A stretch of DNA of 64,000 bases. It comes from Haloplanus sp. XH21 (GTDB taxonomy: Archaea > Halobacteriota > Halobacteria > Halobacteriales > Haloferacaceae). How positions within the stretch are numbered: position 1 is the stretch's first letter; the number at the start of each line of letters is the position of its first letter. A model generated the notes under the pieces. It saw nothing but the letters and a program-made list of their open reading frames with translations. It searched no databases and was not told the origin of the DNA. The position numbers were made by a program, and so were the translations under genes. Where the stretch lies: positions 2,356,001-2,420,000 of the forward strand of contig NZ_JALLPL010000001.1 in NCBI RefSeq assembly GCF_023276355.1, written 5' to 3'. Shown piece by piece: positions 1 through 7,045 of the stretch.

Positions 1-634
1 TGTTCAGCGCCTTGCGCACCGATACCGCGGTCGCTCCATAGGCGTCGGTCGCCGCGACCTTCCGGAGCATCGTCCGGTGGTCGTCGCTCCCCGACGAGAG
101 GACGTGCAGATACCGGGCCGCACCGGGAAGCGTGCGCTCGATGTCGGTCCGGCGAGCGTTCGCCAGCCAGCGCAGATACTGTCCGCCGACCCACACGGTC
201 GTCGCCTTCGCGATCCCGGCGGTGACGATACCGATCACGGCGACGGCGACCACGATCGGTGGCACCGGGAGCCCGGTCCGTGCGATCGGGGCGAGAGAAG
301 CACCAATATCGGCCGCCGTCGGAAGGGATTCGGCGACCGTCGCGAGGGCGGCGATCGGCAGTGCAACAGCGAACGCGACGAGCCAGGAAAGCCCATACAC
401 GCGGGCGAGATAGACATCGAAGCTGAGCCTGAGATCGGTCCCACGGTAGCGTTTTCGGTCCCGGGCGTGAGACGGGTCGTCGGCGTGACGCGCAAACAGC
501 GCGTACAGCACCCGGTCGAGGGTGGGCGCGTATTTCGCCGACCGGGAATATTCGGGAGATCCGACCGATTCCGTTCCGATCGAACTCCCGCCGTCGGCCG
601 CTGCGCCGTCAGTGTCGGGGCGATCGTCGGTCAC
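1..634 (-). CDS. TadC/PilC-like type II/IV secretion platform protein, N-terminal part
   Basis: The reading frame is open from a GTG at 634 to the left edge, so the C-terminus lies outside the window. Haloarchaeal T2SS F-domain (TadC/FlaJ) proteins form the membrane platform on which a pilus ATPase acts. The visible 211 residues have an acidic start, then a hydrophilic stretch with LYALFARHADD, two hydrophobic segments (around WLVAFAVALPIAALA and PPIVVAVAVIGIVTAG), and then the conserved cytoplasmic part with ERTLPGAARYL and SSGSDD. The GTG was chosen because AGGGAGG lies just upstream and the ATG at 660 is in another frame that soon stops. The expected ATPase partner is 9.5 kb away on the same strand (10143-12356). 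Family call is confident; the pilus system served is not known. Confidence 0.82.
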   Translation of the reverse strand, partial: MTDDRPDTDGAAADGGSSIGTESVGSPEYSRSAKYAPTLDRVLYALFARHADDPSHARDRKRYRGTDLRLSFDVYLARVYGLSWLVAFAVALPIAALATVAESLPTAADIGASLAPIARTGLPVPPIVVAVAVIGIVTAGIAKATTVWVGGQYLRWLANARRTDIERTLPGAARYLHVLSSGSDDHRTMLRKVAATDAYGATAVSVRKALN

Positions 635-681
635 GTGCCCTCCCTCGCACGTCGAACATGATAGGGGGTGCCGCCCCATGG

Positions 682-691
682 TATATAAATA
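682..691 (-). promoter_or_regulatory. TATA box of the tadC-like gene
   Basis: The minus strand reads TATTTATATA, a canonical haloarchaeal TATA element. Initiation about 25 nt downstream would leave a short leader containing AGGGAGG before the GTG at 634. The IS6 insertion site is only about 25 bp upstream of this box, so the core promoter appears spared. Confidence 0.6.
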
Positions 692-715
692 CTGGACGAC
701 AGTTCTCGAAGCTGA

Positions 716-723
716 TACTGCAA
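716..723. repeat. 8-bp target-site duplication, left copy
   Basis: TACTGCAA immediately precedes the left IS end and is repeated exactly after the right end at 1421-1428. Eight bases is the duplication length expected for IS6-family transposition. Confidence 0.85.
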
Positions 724-1420
724 GGTGCTGTTCAGATTAGCTGATTCCATGCGAAGGCGAAGGATCTGAGCCACTCGTTTGCAGTTTTTGCTTCGGCGTT
801 GCTGAAACAGTTCGAGAAACTGGCAGTTCTGCGTTTTATCTCACGGAAGACACGTTCGACGCTGTTGCGGTTCCCGTGGCGTTCGTATCTGAAATCGAGG
901 GCGTGCCGACGGCAAGCATTGCTGAGTGGTGCCGCGCCATCGACGAGAAACACGGCATCGTCAACGTCGTGTTTCTCCCGAAATTCGTGGAAAAATGAAT
1001 AAGCGATAGCGTTAGTTCTCGTCGGTTCAAGCTTTGTATGGTGTAATTCGTTCGTCTCTGGATCGACCGCGGCGTACAGCCAATACTGCTCGTCGTTGAG
1101 TCGGATCACGGTTTCATCGACCGCAACGTGATCCGGGCTTCGGCCTTCTTCGGGCTGTAGATCGGCCTTGTGAACCCAGTTGTGAACGGTGGATCGTGCC
1201 CGATCAACACCGAATATCTCAAGAATAGAGACAGTATTTGAAAGGAATAATCCAGCAAGATGGAGCTGAATACTGAGCTTCATCAACAGCCGCGGTGTTG
1301 CCTCTCGTTCCACAAAACCTAACTCGATCCGGTCGATACAACCGTTGAGGCTAGCGCTTTCTGGCATAGACACTTTGAAAACGCTACGCCTCACCTTTCA
1401 ATCCGTATCTGAACACTACC
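724..1420 (-). mobile_element. IS6-family insertion sequence, complete
   Basis: This is a 697-bp element holding one transposase gene. Its ends match as inverted repeats: the left end begins GGTGCTGTTCAGAT and the complement of the right end begins GGTAGTGTTCAGAT (12 of 14 identical). Exact 8-bp duplications flank it, so the copy looks recent and complete. It lies between the divergent promoters of the tadC-like gene and a histidine kinase gene. The transposase stop codon lies inside the left terminal repeat, as is common in compact IS6 elements. Confidence 0.9.
732..1367 (-). CDS. IS6-family transposase (DDE)
   Basis: This 211-residue DDE transposase resembles those of haloarchaeal ISH14/ISH29-type IS6 elements. 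Counting from the ATG at 1367, the catalytic residues are D84 (VAVDETV), D143 (FLVDGA) and E171 (NSVERVFREIK). The N-terminus carries the family phrases LNGCIDRIEL and EREATPRLLMKL. The ATG at 1367 (MPESASLNG) was preferred over 1394 because family members start there. The gene is full length without frameshifts and so is probably functional. The stop codon overlaps the IS end. Confidence 0.9.
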   Translation of the reverse strand: MPESASLNGCIDRIELGFVEREATPRLLMKLSIQLHLAGLFLSNTVSILEIFGVDRARSTVHNWVHKADLQPEEGRSPDHVAVDETVIRLNDEQYWLYAAVDPETNELHHTKLEPTRTNAIAYSFFHEFREKHDVDDAVFLVDGAAPLSNACRRHALDFRYERHGNRNSVERVFREIKRRTASFSNCFSNAEAKTANEWLRSFAFAWNQLI

Positions 1421-1428
1421 TACTGCAA
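1421..1428. repeat. 8-bp target-site duplication, right copy
   Basis: TACTGCAA follows the right IS end and equals the left copy at 716-723. It precedes the histidine kinase promoter by only a few bases. Confidence 0.85.
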
Positions 1429-1436
1429 CGCACAGG

Positions 1437-1443
1437 TATTTTA
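1437..1443 (+). promoter_or_regulatory. TATA-like box of the histidine kinase gene
   Basis: TATTTTA is centred about 26 nt before the GTG at 1466, which fits a leaderless haloarchaeal transcript. It lies 9 bp from the IS6 target duplication, so the insertion may have separated it from any upstream activator sites. Confidence 0.5.
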
Positions 1444-1465
1444 GCCAACAGGGCGGAGTTAACTT

Positions 1466-3175
1466 GTGGTGGGACTGTCGGCACGGACGAGCGGCTCGAT
1501 ACTGATGGGTATCGGCGCGATATTCGCCGCGGTACACCTGTCGACAGCCGTGCGTGTGTTATCGATGCCGGCGCTTCTGGTGGTCGAGGCTCTGGCGCCG
1601 CTTGGCTTCGCCCTCCTCATCGTCGGCATCGGCGCAGCGGTCTATCGCGGCGAAATCGTCCCCGAGCAGTTCGCGGAGCGGGCGCTGCTGTGGGCGGTCG
1701 GCGGCGCCGTGACGCTTGGCGTCGCCACGATACCGCTCTTCGCCGACGCGCTCCTTCGCGGGCAGTTGGCACGGGGAATGCCCCAAACCATCGCCAACGC
1801 GGGGACGCTCGGCGCGTTCGTCGGCCTCGTGGTCGGCGTCTACAACGCCCGCGAGCGACACCAGCGACTGCGGGCCGATCAGTTGAGCCGGATCAACGAC
1901 ACGCTACGCATCGCGACCCAGGAGGTCGTCGACGCGACGGAGCGATCCGAGCTCGAACAGGCGGTCTGCGCTCGTCTCACGCAGTCGCCGCTCTACGACA
2001 GCGCGTGGATCGGGCGCTACCTGCCGGAGACGGCGGTCGTCGACCCGGTCGCGTGGGCGGGACACGACAGTGACTACATCGACTCCCTCGAGATTAGCGT
2101 GGATCCGGACGATCCACTGGGGCAGGGCGCCGGTGGCCAAGCCATCCGCACCAGCGAGATGCAGTGCGTCCAAGACGTGTTCGCAGAGCCCGACATGGAG
2201 CCGTGGTGGGACTTATTCGAGCGCAAGGGCGTCGAATCGGTCGCCGTCGTCCCACTGGTCGGCGCCGAGGACGTGTACGGCTTCCTCAGCATCTACGCCA
2301 ACCGCGTGAACGCGTTCGACGACCGCGAACGGACGGCGCTCGGGGAACTCGGCGAGAGCATCGGGCACGCCATCGATTCGATCCGCGCGCGGCAACAGCT
2401 CGCCGAGCGCGAGCGGGAACTCGCCCGGCAGAACGAACAACTCGACGAGTTCGCCAGCGTCGTCAGCCACGACCTTCGCAATCCCCTGAACGTCGCACAG
2501 GGCTCGCTCGAACTCGCCCGCGAGACCGGCGAGGACGAGCATCTCGAACGGGCGGCGAACGCGCTCGACCGCATGAACGAACTGATCGAGGACGTGCTCA
2601 CCCTGGCACGGAGCGGCCAGGTGGTGACCTCGCTCACCGCCGTCGACCTCGAAGCAGTCGCCGAACGGGCGTGGGCGACGACGGACACCGGGGGTGCGAC
2701 CCTCCGGATCGACGGCGATCTGGGCCGGATCCGAGCCGACGAGAGTCGGCTCGCACAGCTGTTCGAGAACCTGTTTCGGAACAGTGTCGAACACAGTTCG
2801 ACAAACAACCGGACACAGTCCGGCGACAGCGCCGAACACAGTTCCACGAACGACCGGCGCACGGCGGGACCGGAGTTCCGACGCGGCGGTGCCGGTGCCG
2901 GCGACGAGGGCGTGGCGGTCACCGTCGGTCGGTGCGACGACGGCTTCTACGTCGCGGACGACGGCCCGGGCATCCCCGAAGCGGAGCGAGAGCGAGTGCT
3001 CGAGACGGGCTACTCGACGACCGACGAGGGGACCGGACTCGGCCTCAGTATCGTCCGGAGCATCGCGGAGGCTCACGGCTGGACGGTCTCGGTGACCGAA
3101 CGCGAGGCGGACGGCGCTCGCTTCGAGTTCCGGGGCGTCGAGTCGACGAACGGGTCTCATTCCGAAGAATCTTAG
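1466..3175 (+). CDS. Membrane-anchored GAF sensor histidine kinase
   Basis: This 569-residue kinase has several hydrophobic segments in residues 10-125, a GAF-like sensor domain at roughly 145-310, a HisKA dimerisation helix with phospho-acceptor H335 (VVSHDLRNPL), and an HATPase domain with N-box (LFENLFRNSVEH, from about 432), G1 box (DDGPGIP, 498-504) and G2 box (GTGLGLSIV). It should autophosphorylate in response to a membrane or small-molecule signal, but no response regulator gene is nearby, so it is an orphan kinase. Unusually, the ATP-lid side of the N-box carries a 15-residue near-repeat (EHSSTN at 442 and 457). The tandem GTG start at 1466 is supported by the TATA-like box. Confidence 0.88.
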   Translation: MVGLSARTSGSILMGIGAIFAAVHLSTAVRVLSMPALLVVEALAPLGFALLIVGIGAAVYRGEIVPEQFAERALLWAVGGAVTLGVATIPLFADALLRGQLARGMPQTIANAGTLGAFVGLVVGVYNARERHQRLRADQLSRINDTLRIATQEVVDATERSELEQAVCARLTQSPLYDSAWIGRYLPETAVVDPVAWAGHDSDYIDSLEISVDPDDPLGQGAGGQAIRTSEMQCVQDVFAEPDMEPWWDLFERKGVESVAVVPLVGAEDVYGFLSIYANRVNAFDDRERTALGELGESIGHAIDSIRARQQLAERERELARQNEQLDEFASVVSHDLRNPLNVAQGSLELARETGEDEHLERAANALDRMNELIEDVLTLARSGQVVTSLTAVDLEAVAERAWATTDTGGATLRIDGDLGRIRADESRLAQLFENLFRNSVEHSSTNNRTQSGDSAEHSSTNDRRTAGPEFRRGGAGAGDEGVAVTVGRCDDGFYVADDGPGIPEAERERVLETGYSTTDEGTGLGLSIVRSIAEAHGWTVSVTEREADGARFEFRGVESTNGSHSEES

Positions 3176-3197
3176 ACACCGCTGACGACATACCCGT

Positions 3198-3686
3198 ATG
3201 ATTGACCCGGCCGACTATGACGTGCAGGAGCTTCGGTCGGTCGCCGGGATGGACGATGCCGACGCCGAGACTGACGTGACTCTCCCGCGCGCGGCGGGGT
3301 CAAAGTACCGGTCGGCCACCCCGGACGAGCCCACGCACGAACAGTGCGAGCGGCTGGTCGCCGTGGGCGGCGTCGATCCAGCGGTGCTCGGTGAGCGGCC
3401 GTATCTCCCCACGTTCCCGAACGTCCCCGAAGCGCGACGGATCGGTCGCGACTGGATCGCCTATCTAGTGACGACGGCGGGAGAGGCGGAGGCCAAGTCG
3501 GCTATCGGCCGCTATCGGGCACTCGGCTGGATCGGCGAAGACGCGGCGGCGACGTTCCTCGACCGGATCGACGATGCGGCTGCCGCGCTCCAACCGGGCG
3601 ACGAGTCGCTCGACCGAGCGGATCACCTCCTGAGCTTCGGGTACATCATTCGGTTACTCGGGATCGCTGCTCGGAACAACGGGTAG
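3198..3686 (+). CDS. FlaD/FlaE-like archaellar accessory domain protein, stand-alone
   Basis: This 162-residue acidic protein has a C-terminal half that resembles the FlaD/E (ArlD/E) domain: LPTFPNVPEARRIGRDWIAYL, then an alpha-helical core ending GWIGED, then LSFGYIIRLLGI. In archaella, FlaD/E proteins form part of the cytoplasmic motor-associated ring and link to chemotaxis. Here it follows the histidine kinase by 22 bp and no archaellum genes are visible. It could therefore be a paralog tied to signalling or to the pilus genes rather than to rotation. The N-terminal 45 residues are not recognisable. The ATG at 3198 gives the family-like length. Confidence 0.62.
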   Translation: MIDPADYDVQELRSVAGMDDADAETDVTLPRAAGSKYRSATPDEPTHEQCERLVAVGGVDPAVLGERPYLPTFPNVPEARRIGRDWIAYLVTTAGEAEAKSAIGRYRALGWIGEDAAATFLDRIDDAAAALQPGDESLDRADHLLSFGYIIRLLGIAARNNG

Positions 3687-3755
3687 AACGGGTGGCGAGC
3701 GGAGTCAGCCAGGCGAGGCATCTCGACGGTCGAACGACGGAGTAGCTGGTGCTCG

Positions 3756-3833
3756 TTGTGAGTCATCGCACCCCTGTCCGTCTGCCGCCTCGATCAGGTG
3801 TGCACACAGGTCCAAACGCGACTATAGCGACAG
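3756..3833. repeat. Left arm of 79-bp imperfect inverted repeat flanking a DUF4396 gene
   Basis: The outer 16 bases, TTGTGAGTCATCGCAC, are identical to the complement of the right arm at 4664-4742. The inner part shares GTGTGCACAC and TCCAAACG followed by ACTATAG and GACAG. Roughly three quarters of the positions match with one 1-nt gap (hand alignment). Confidence 0.75.
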
Positions 3834-3891
3834 ACTTCAAGTCTCTGAGCAGCAACTGTCCCTTGTCGCAGACTATCTCTAACCCACAACA

Positions 3892-4629
3892 ATGCCACTC
3901 ACTCAGCTCATCACTCAGATCGAACGCGCGTTCGAGCCAGTGCGTGAAATACTGGTGCCAATCCTGTCGAATCCGGCGGTTCTCGGCATGTGGTTGGCTC
4001 TAGTCGGTGTGTCTGTTTCCACCTTATGGTGGGATATCAATAAGCGCAACCAGGCGCTCCCATCACTGATGAAAGGCGTGTGGACGTTAGTAGTTCTCTA
4101 CTCTGGGCCGTTCGGACTAACCCTCTACTGGTACGCTGGCCGAACCCAGATCAGCCAGGACTCCCTGTGGCGTCGCGGCGTTCGATCGACTGCACACTGT
4201 TACTCTGGCTGTGGTGCTGGCGAAGTCGTCGGTGTCACACTCGCCCAAGGAGTTCTCGCGCTGGCCGTTGGCTGGGTCGCAGCCATCACCTTCGGATTTG
4301 CCTACTTGTTCGGATTTGCACTCACCGTTGGGCCACTACTGCAGGAGGGTGTGGCCTTTCGAGACGCAGTAGCAGATGCATTCTACTCTGAGACGCCGTC
4401 GATCACGATTATGGAGATCGTCGCTATCGGTGCAGACCTCCTGCTAGCCTCGCAGGCCCACATGGGAGACATCCTCTTCTGGATGGCACTTGCGTTCTCG
4501 CTCTCGCTGGGCTTTATCGCTGCATTTCCCGTGAACGTCGCTCTCGTCAAGTTCGGAGTCAAGGAAGGGATGAAAAACCCTGCCGAGATGGGGGATCAGA
4601 CTACTGCTCAGGTACAGACAACCGATTAA
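3892..4629 (+). CDS. DUF4396 domain membrane protein
   Basis: This 245-residue integral membrane protein has about six hydrophobic segments. The most telling feature is HCYSGCGAGEVVG (around residue 102), the Cys/His-containing motif of DUF4396 proteins, following an SLWRRGVRSTAH stretch. The function of the family is unknown; the conserved H-C-x2-G-C pattern may suggest metal or redox chemistry at the membrane. The gene is the only one between the 79-bp inverted repeats. Codon use is somewhat less GC-biased than in the core genes to the right, in keeping with transfer. The ATG at 3892 follows a short AT-richer region; no strong Shine-Dalgarno is seen. Confidence 0.72.
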   Translation: MPLTQLITQIERAFEPVREILVPILSNPAVLGMWLALVGVSVSTLWWDINKRNQALPSLMKGVWTLVVLYSGPFGLTLYWYAGRTQISQDSLWRRGVRSTAHCYSGCGAGEVVGVTLAQGVLALAVGWVAAITFGFAYLFGFALTVGPLLQEGVAFRDAVADAFYSETPSITIMEIVAIGADLLLASQAHMGDILFWMALAFSLSLGFIAAFPVNVALVKFGVKEGMKNPAEMGDQTTAQVQTTD

Positions 4630-4663
4630 CCGTGTTCGACCCTGAGGTGTGAAAGACGGTCTA

Positions 4664-4742
4664 CTGTCCCTATAGTAGCGTTTGGAACGGTGTGCACACG
4701 GATCGCACGCTGTCTGGCGAACCGGTGTGCGATGACTCACAA
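4664..4742. repeat. Right arm of 79-bp imperfect inverted repeat
   Basis: This is the reverse complement partner of 3756-3833, ending in GTGCGATGACTCACAA. The next open frame starts 13 bp beyond it (GTG at 4755), so the cassette may have displaced that gene's original 5' end. Confidence 0.75.
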
Positions 4743-4754
4743 GGGCTACAATAG

Positions 4755-5282
4755 GTGTTCGGCGTTGGACTGTGTCTCGCCGCGGCGATGTCCGCAGCGG
4801 GGGTCGAGTTGGCGCACCTCATGTCGGTCGTCATGCACCCGACGAGTTGGCCGACGAAAGTCGTCTCCGATCGCGTCAGCGAGCGAGCGCTCCAGCCAAA
4901 TGACTTTGGCCAGCAACATATCTGTCTCGGGGGCGAATCGTCACCCGTGTTAGTTCACCTACACCAATACAGCGAAGCCGACGCCAACGATGTCGTTCGG
5001 TCGGGAACGGATGTCGACCCGGAAACGGACAAGCAGTCCTACTTCAATGTCGACGACCTCGAACTCGACGAGTGGGAGCGCATGGAGCGAGACGACGACG
5101 TGGTACTTCGGCGGATGCTCACGTACGAGAACGTCACGGCCGTGTCTGCACCCCAAGACACCGGCAGCGTGCCGAGCTCCGACGAACTCCCGGGTCAGAC
5201 GCTACAGTTGCGGAAAGGAAACAGCGAAACCGGCTACGTCGAAAACGCGGAACTGGTAGAGGCGCAGGATCGAGCCCGCTGA
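4755..5282 (+). CDS. Hypothetical protein
   Basis: This is an open frame of 175 codons that I do not recognise. It starts with a short hydrophobic stretch (GLCLAAAMSAAGV), followed by an acidic, soluble-looking body containing NVDDLELDEWERME and LTYENVTAVSAP. The acidic composition looks haloarchaeal, and this is the only long frame here on either strand. The GTG at 4755 lies 13 bp beyond the inverted repeat, so the true N-terminus may have been lost when the cassette inserted. It could be a truncated gene. Confidence that it is coding is moderate; no function is proposed. Confidence 0.4.
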   Translation: MFGVGLCLAAAMSAAGVELAHLMSVVMHPTSWPTKVVSDRVSERALQPNDFGQQHICLGGESSPVLVHLHQYSEADANDVVRSGTDVDPETDKQSYFNVDDLELDEWERMERDDDVVLRRMLTYENVTAVSAPQDTGSVPSSDELPGQTLQLRKGNSETGYVENAELVEAQDRAR

Positions 5283-5431
5283 TTCGGCTCTGTCGAGCTT
5301 CTCCACCCGGAGTTGGTCGGCCACGCGAGGGGCAGATCGGTGCTATCGAGCGTGGTTAGCGCAGGAACTGTCGGCTGGAGCCCCAGCCTGACCCAGTGTT
5401 TTCGAGTTGGTCGATCGGCTTGTTGATCATC

Positions 5432-5600
5432 TTGAAGAGTTCGCTTCCCCGGTAGAACCGATCTGCCCGTCAACTACCCCACCCTACTTCGCTCACCCTG
5501 ACGGGTTCGCTCGTGGAGGGTGTGGCTTGTCCATGAACTCGGCCTCGAACCCGTCTGGGTGGGCGGTAAATCCGTCACTCGGCGTCACTGTTCCAGACTT
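5432..5600 (-). ncRNA. Candidate TnpB guide RNA (omega-RNA), overlapping the tnpB 3' end
   Basis: IS200/IS605 and IS1341-type elements encode the TnpB guide RNA at the transposon right end, overlapping the tnpB 3' end. On the minus strand the sequence after the tnpB stop contains GGGGAAGCGAACTCTTCAA, which looks like a right-end terminus. If the element ends there (5432), the guide would be read from the flanking minus-strand sequence below 5432. The limits are approximate. This is inference from the family, not from a folded structure. Confidence 0.35.
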
Positions 5601-6749
5601 CAGGGCAAGCTGACTGTTGCCCGTCCGCCGAGACGACTGTTGGCCTCGACGGACGTACCGCATCCCGATGTTTTTCGCCGCGTTGTAGTCCGCGTTCGCT
5701 TCCGACTCGCACTTCTGACACTGGAAGTCGTTGCGAGTTGGGCGATTCTCGTCTGCTGTAAAGCCGCACTCGGCGCATCGTTTCGACGTGTACGCCGAAC
5801 CCACTTGTGTAACTGCAATGCCGACTGCTTCGGCCTTGTATTCCACCTGCTCGTACAGCGTTCGGAACGCCCACTTGTGACCCCACGACGCACTCGTTCG
5901 GTCACGGATGTAAGTCAAATCCTCGAACGCGATTACGTCGCACCCGTATCGGAGTGCTTCATCCACGATGGCGTTCGATGCTCGGTGGAGTACGTCACGG
6001 ACGTAGCGACGTTCACGGCCATTCGACTGTTCGAGCGTGCGATGGGCACTTCGCGTTCTGGTCTGTTGGAGTCCGGCGCGTACCTTCTCGAACTCACGGA
6101 GATCGTGGGTCAACTCTCGCCCGCTGAAAAAGTAGGCGGTGCTGGTGACGGCGAGGTTTTCGATACCGAGGTCAACCCCGAGAACCGCTCCGTCCTCGGC
6201 GATGTTCCGTTCGGTATCGTTCTTGTGTCGGCGGAAGCCGATATGCAAAAAGTAGTCGCCGTCGCGGGCGGTGAGCGTACTTTCCGTGACGCTCCACTCC
6301 TCGGAGTCGAGGTACTGCCGTTGGTAGCCGTCGTCGGCGTCAGGGAGGGCAAGGTCACACCGGACGCGACTCTCCGTTGTAGAGAGTGACACTGTATCGT
6401 CGTCGAACAACGTCATCGTCCGGGTGTCATATTTCACCGTTGGTGCGGTGAACGTGGGCTTGCTAATCTTCTTGCCGTTGGACTTGCGTTCGATACAGCC
6501 GGTGATGGCTTGGGCGGCTTGGTGAGTGGCGAGGATCGCGTGTTGGCTTCCGAGGTCGGTTTGCTCGCGCACGTCGTCGTAGGCGAGGGGTTGTACGTCG
6601 CTCTTGGCGTTGCAGACGTTCCACGCCATATCCGTAGCGATTTGGCAACCACGCTTCCACGCAGAGATGGTTTCCTCAAGCAACTCGCGTTGCTCGTCAT
6701 CTACCGAGAGGCGAGTGATTGCCGTCCGACGCACATAGTCGTCCGCCAC
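5493..6749 (-). CDS. tnpB: TnpB (IS1341-type) RNA-guided nuclease, solo
   Basis: The 418-residue protein has the full TnpB architecture: an N-terminal helical/WED part, a split RuvC nuclease with D193 (GVDLGIENLAV), E276 (AFEDLTYIRDR) and D354 (NADYNAAKN), and a zinc ribbon with C325/C328 and C344/C347. All catalytic and metal ligands are present, so it may be active as a guide-RNA-directed DNA nuclease. No tnpA lies beside it, so it is an IS1341-type remnant or domesticated copy. The GTG at 6749 is supported by CTTATAAG 25-32 nt upstream. The last 35 residues are a long tail beyond the usual end. Confidence 0.92.
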   Translation of the reverse strand: MADDYVRRTAITRLSVDDEQRELLEETISAWKRGCQIATDMAWNVCNAKSDVQPLAYDDVREQTDLGSQHAILATHQAAQAITGCIERKSNGKKISKPTFTAPTVKYDTRTMTLFDDDTVSLSTTESRVRCDLALPDADDGYQRQYLDSEEWSVTESTLTARDGDYFLHIGFRRHKNDTERNIAEDGAVLGVDLGIENLAVTSTAYFFSGRELTHDLREFEKVRAGLQQTRTRSAHRTLEQSNGRERRYVRDVLHRASNAIVDEALRYGCDVIAFEDLTYIRDRTSASWGHKWAFRTLYEQVEYKAEAVGIAVTQVGSAYTSKRCAECGFTADENRPTRNDFQCQKCESEANADYNAAKNIGMRYVRRGQQSSRRTGNSQLALKSGTVTPSDGFTAHPDGFEAEFMDKPHPPRANPSG

Positions 6750-6773
6750 TCTTTCAATGTATACCAGAGGCTA

Positions 6774-6781
6774 CTTATAAG
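6774..6781 (-). promoter_or_regulatory. TATA box of tnpB
   Basis: CTTATAAG lies 25-32 nt before the GTG at 6749, the spacing of a leaderless haloarchaeal promoter. Confidence 0.5.
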
Positions 6782-7045
6782 CAGGTGGTTGTCACTGATA
6801 CGAACGCGCTCCTCTCCTCCCTACTCGCTCCCTTCGGTCGCTCCTTGAGGAAGGGGACTCCGCGCTACCGCTTCAGTTGAACGTCGCATCCGCGAGCGAA
6901 GCGAGCGGGTCTCCGGACTCGACCGGAGGAAGCGTCCGGTTTTTGGCATCAACGGTTGACCGAGCGAAGCGAGGGAGGACCTCGGTAAAGGAGGTTGCGG
7001 AACGTATCGCGCGTCTTCATCTTGAGAAGACGGTGAACGGACAGA
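6782..7045. other. Intergenic stretch with IS-like short repeats
   Basis: No convincing gene is seen. The stretch holds two copies of CGAGCGAAGCGAG (near 6892 and 6961) and several short palindromes, typical of IS-associated DNA. It probably includes the left end of the TnpB element, whose exact border I cannot place. Confidence 0.35.
7012..7032 (-). terminator. Hairpin downstream of the APC permease gene
   Basis: CGTCTTC and GAAGACG form a perfect 7-bp stem with a 7-nt loop, 14 nt after the permease stop codon. No U-tract follows on the minus strand, so terminator function is uncertain. Confidence 0.3.

Larger units (their letters stand above)
3756..4742. mobile_element. Possible transposase-less cassette: inverted repeats around one membrane-protein gene
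   Basis: A 987-bp unit is bounded by long imperfect inverted repeats and contains a single gene (3892-4629). There is no transposase inside, and I could not identify target duplications outside the arms. It could be a non-autonomous transposon carrying a passenger gene, or two MITE copies in opposite orientation. The arrangement is seen directly; mobility is inferred. Confidence 0.45.
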
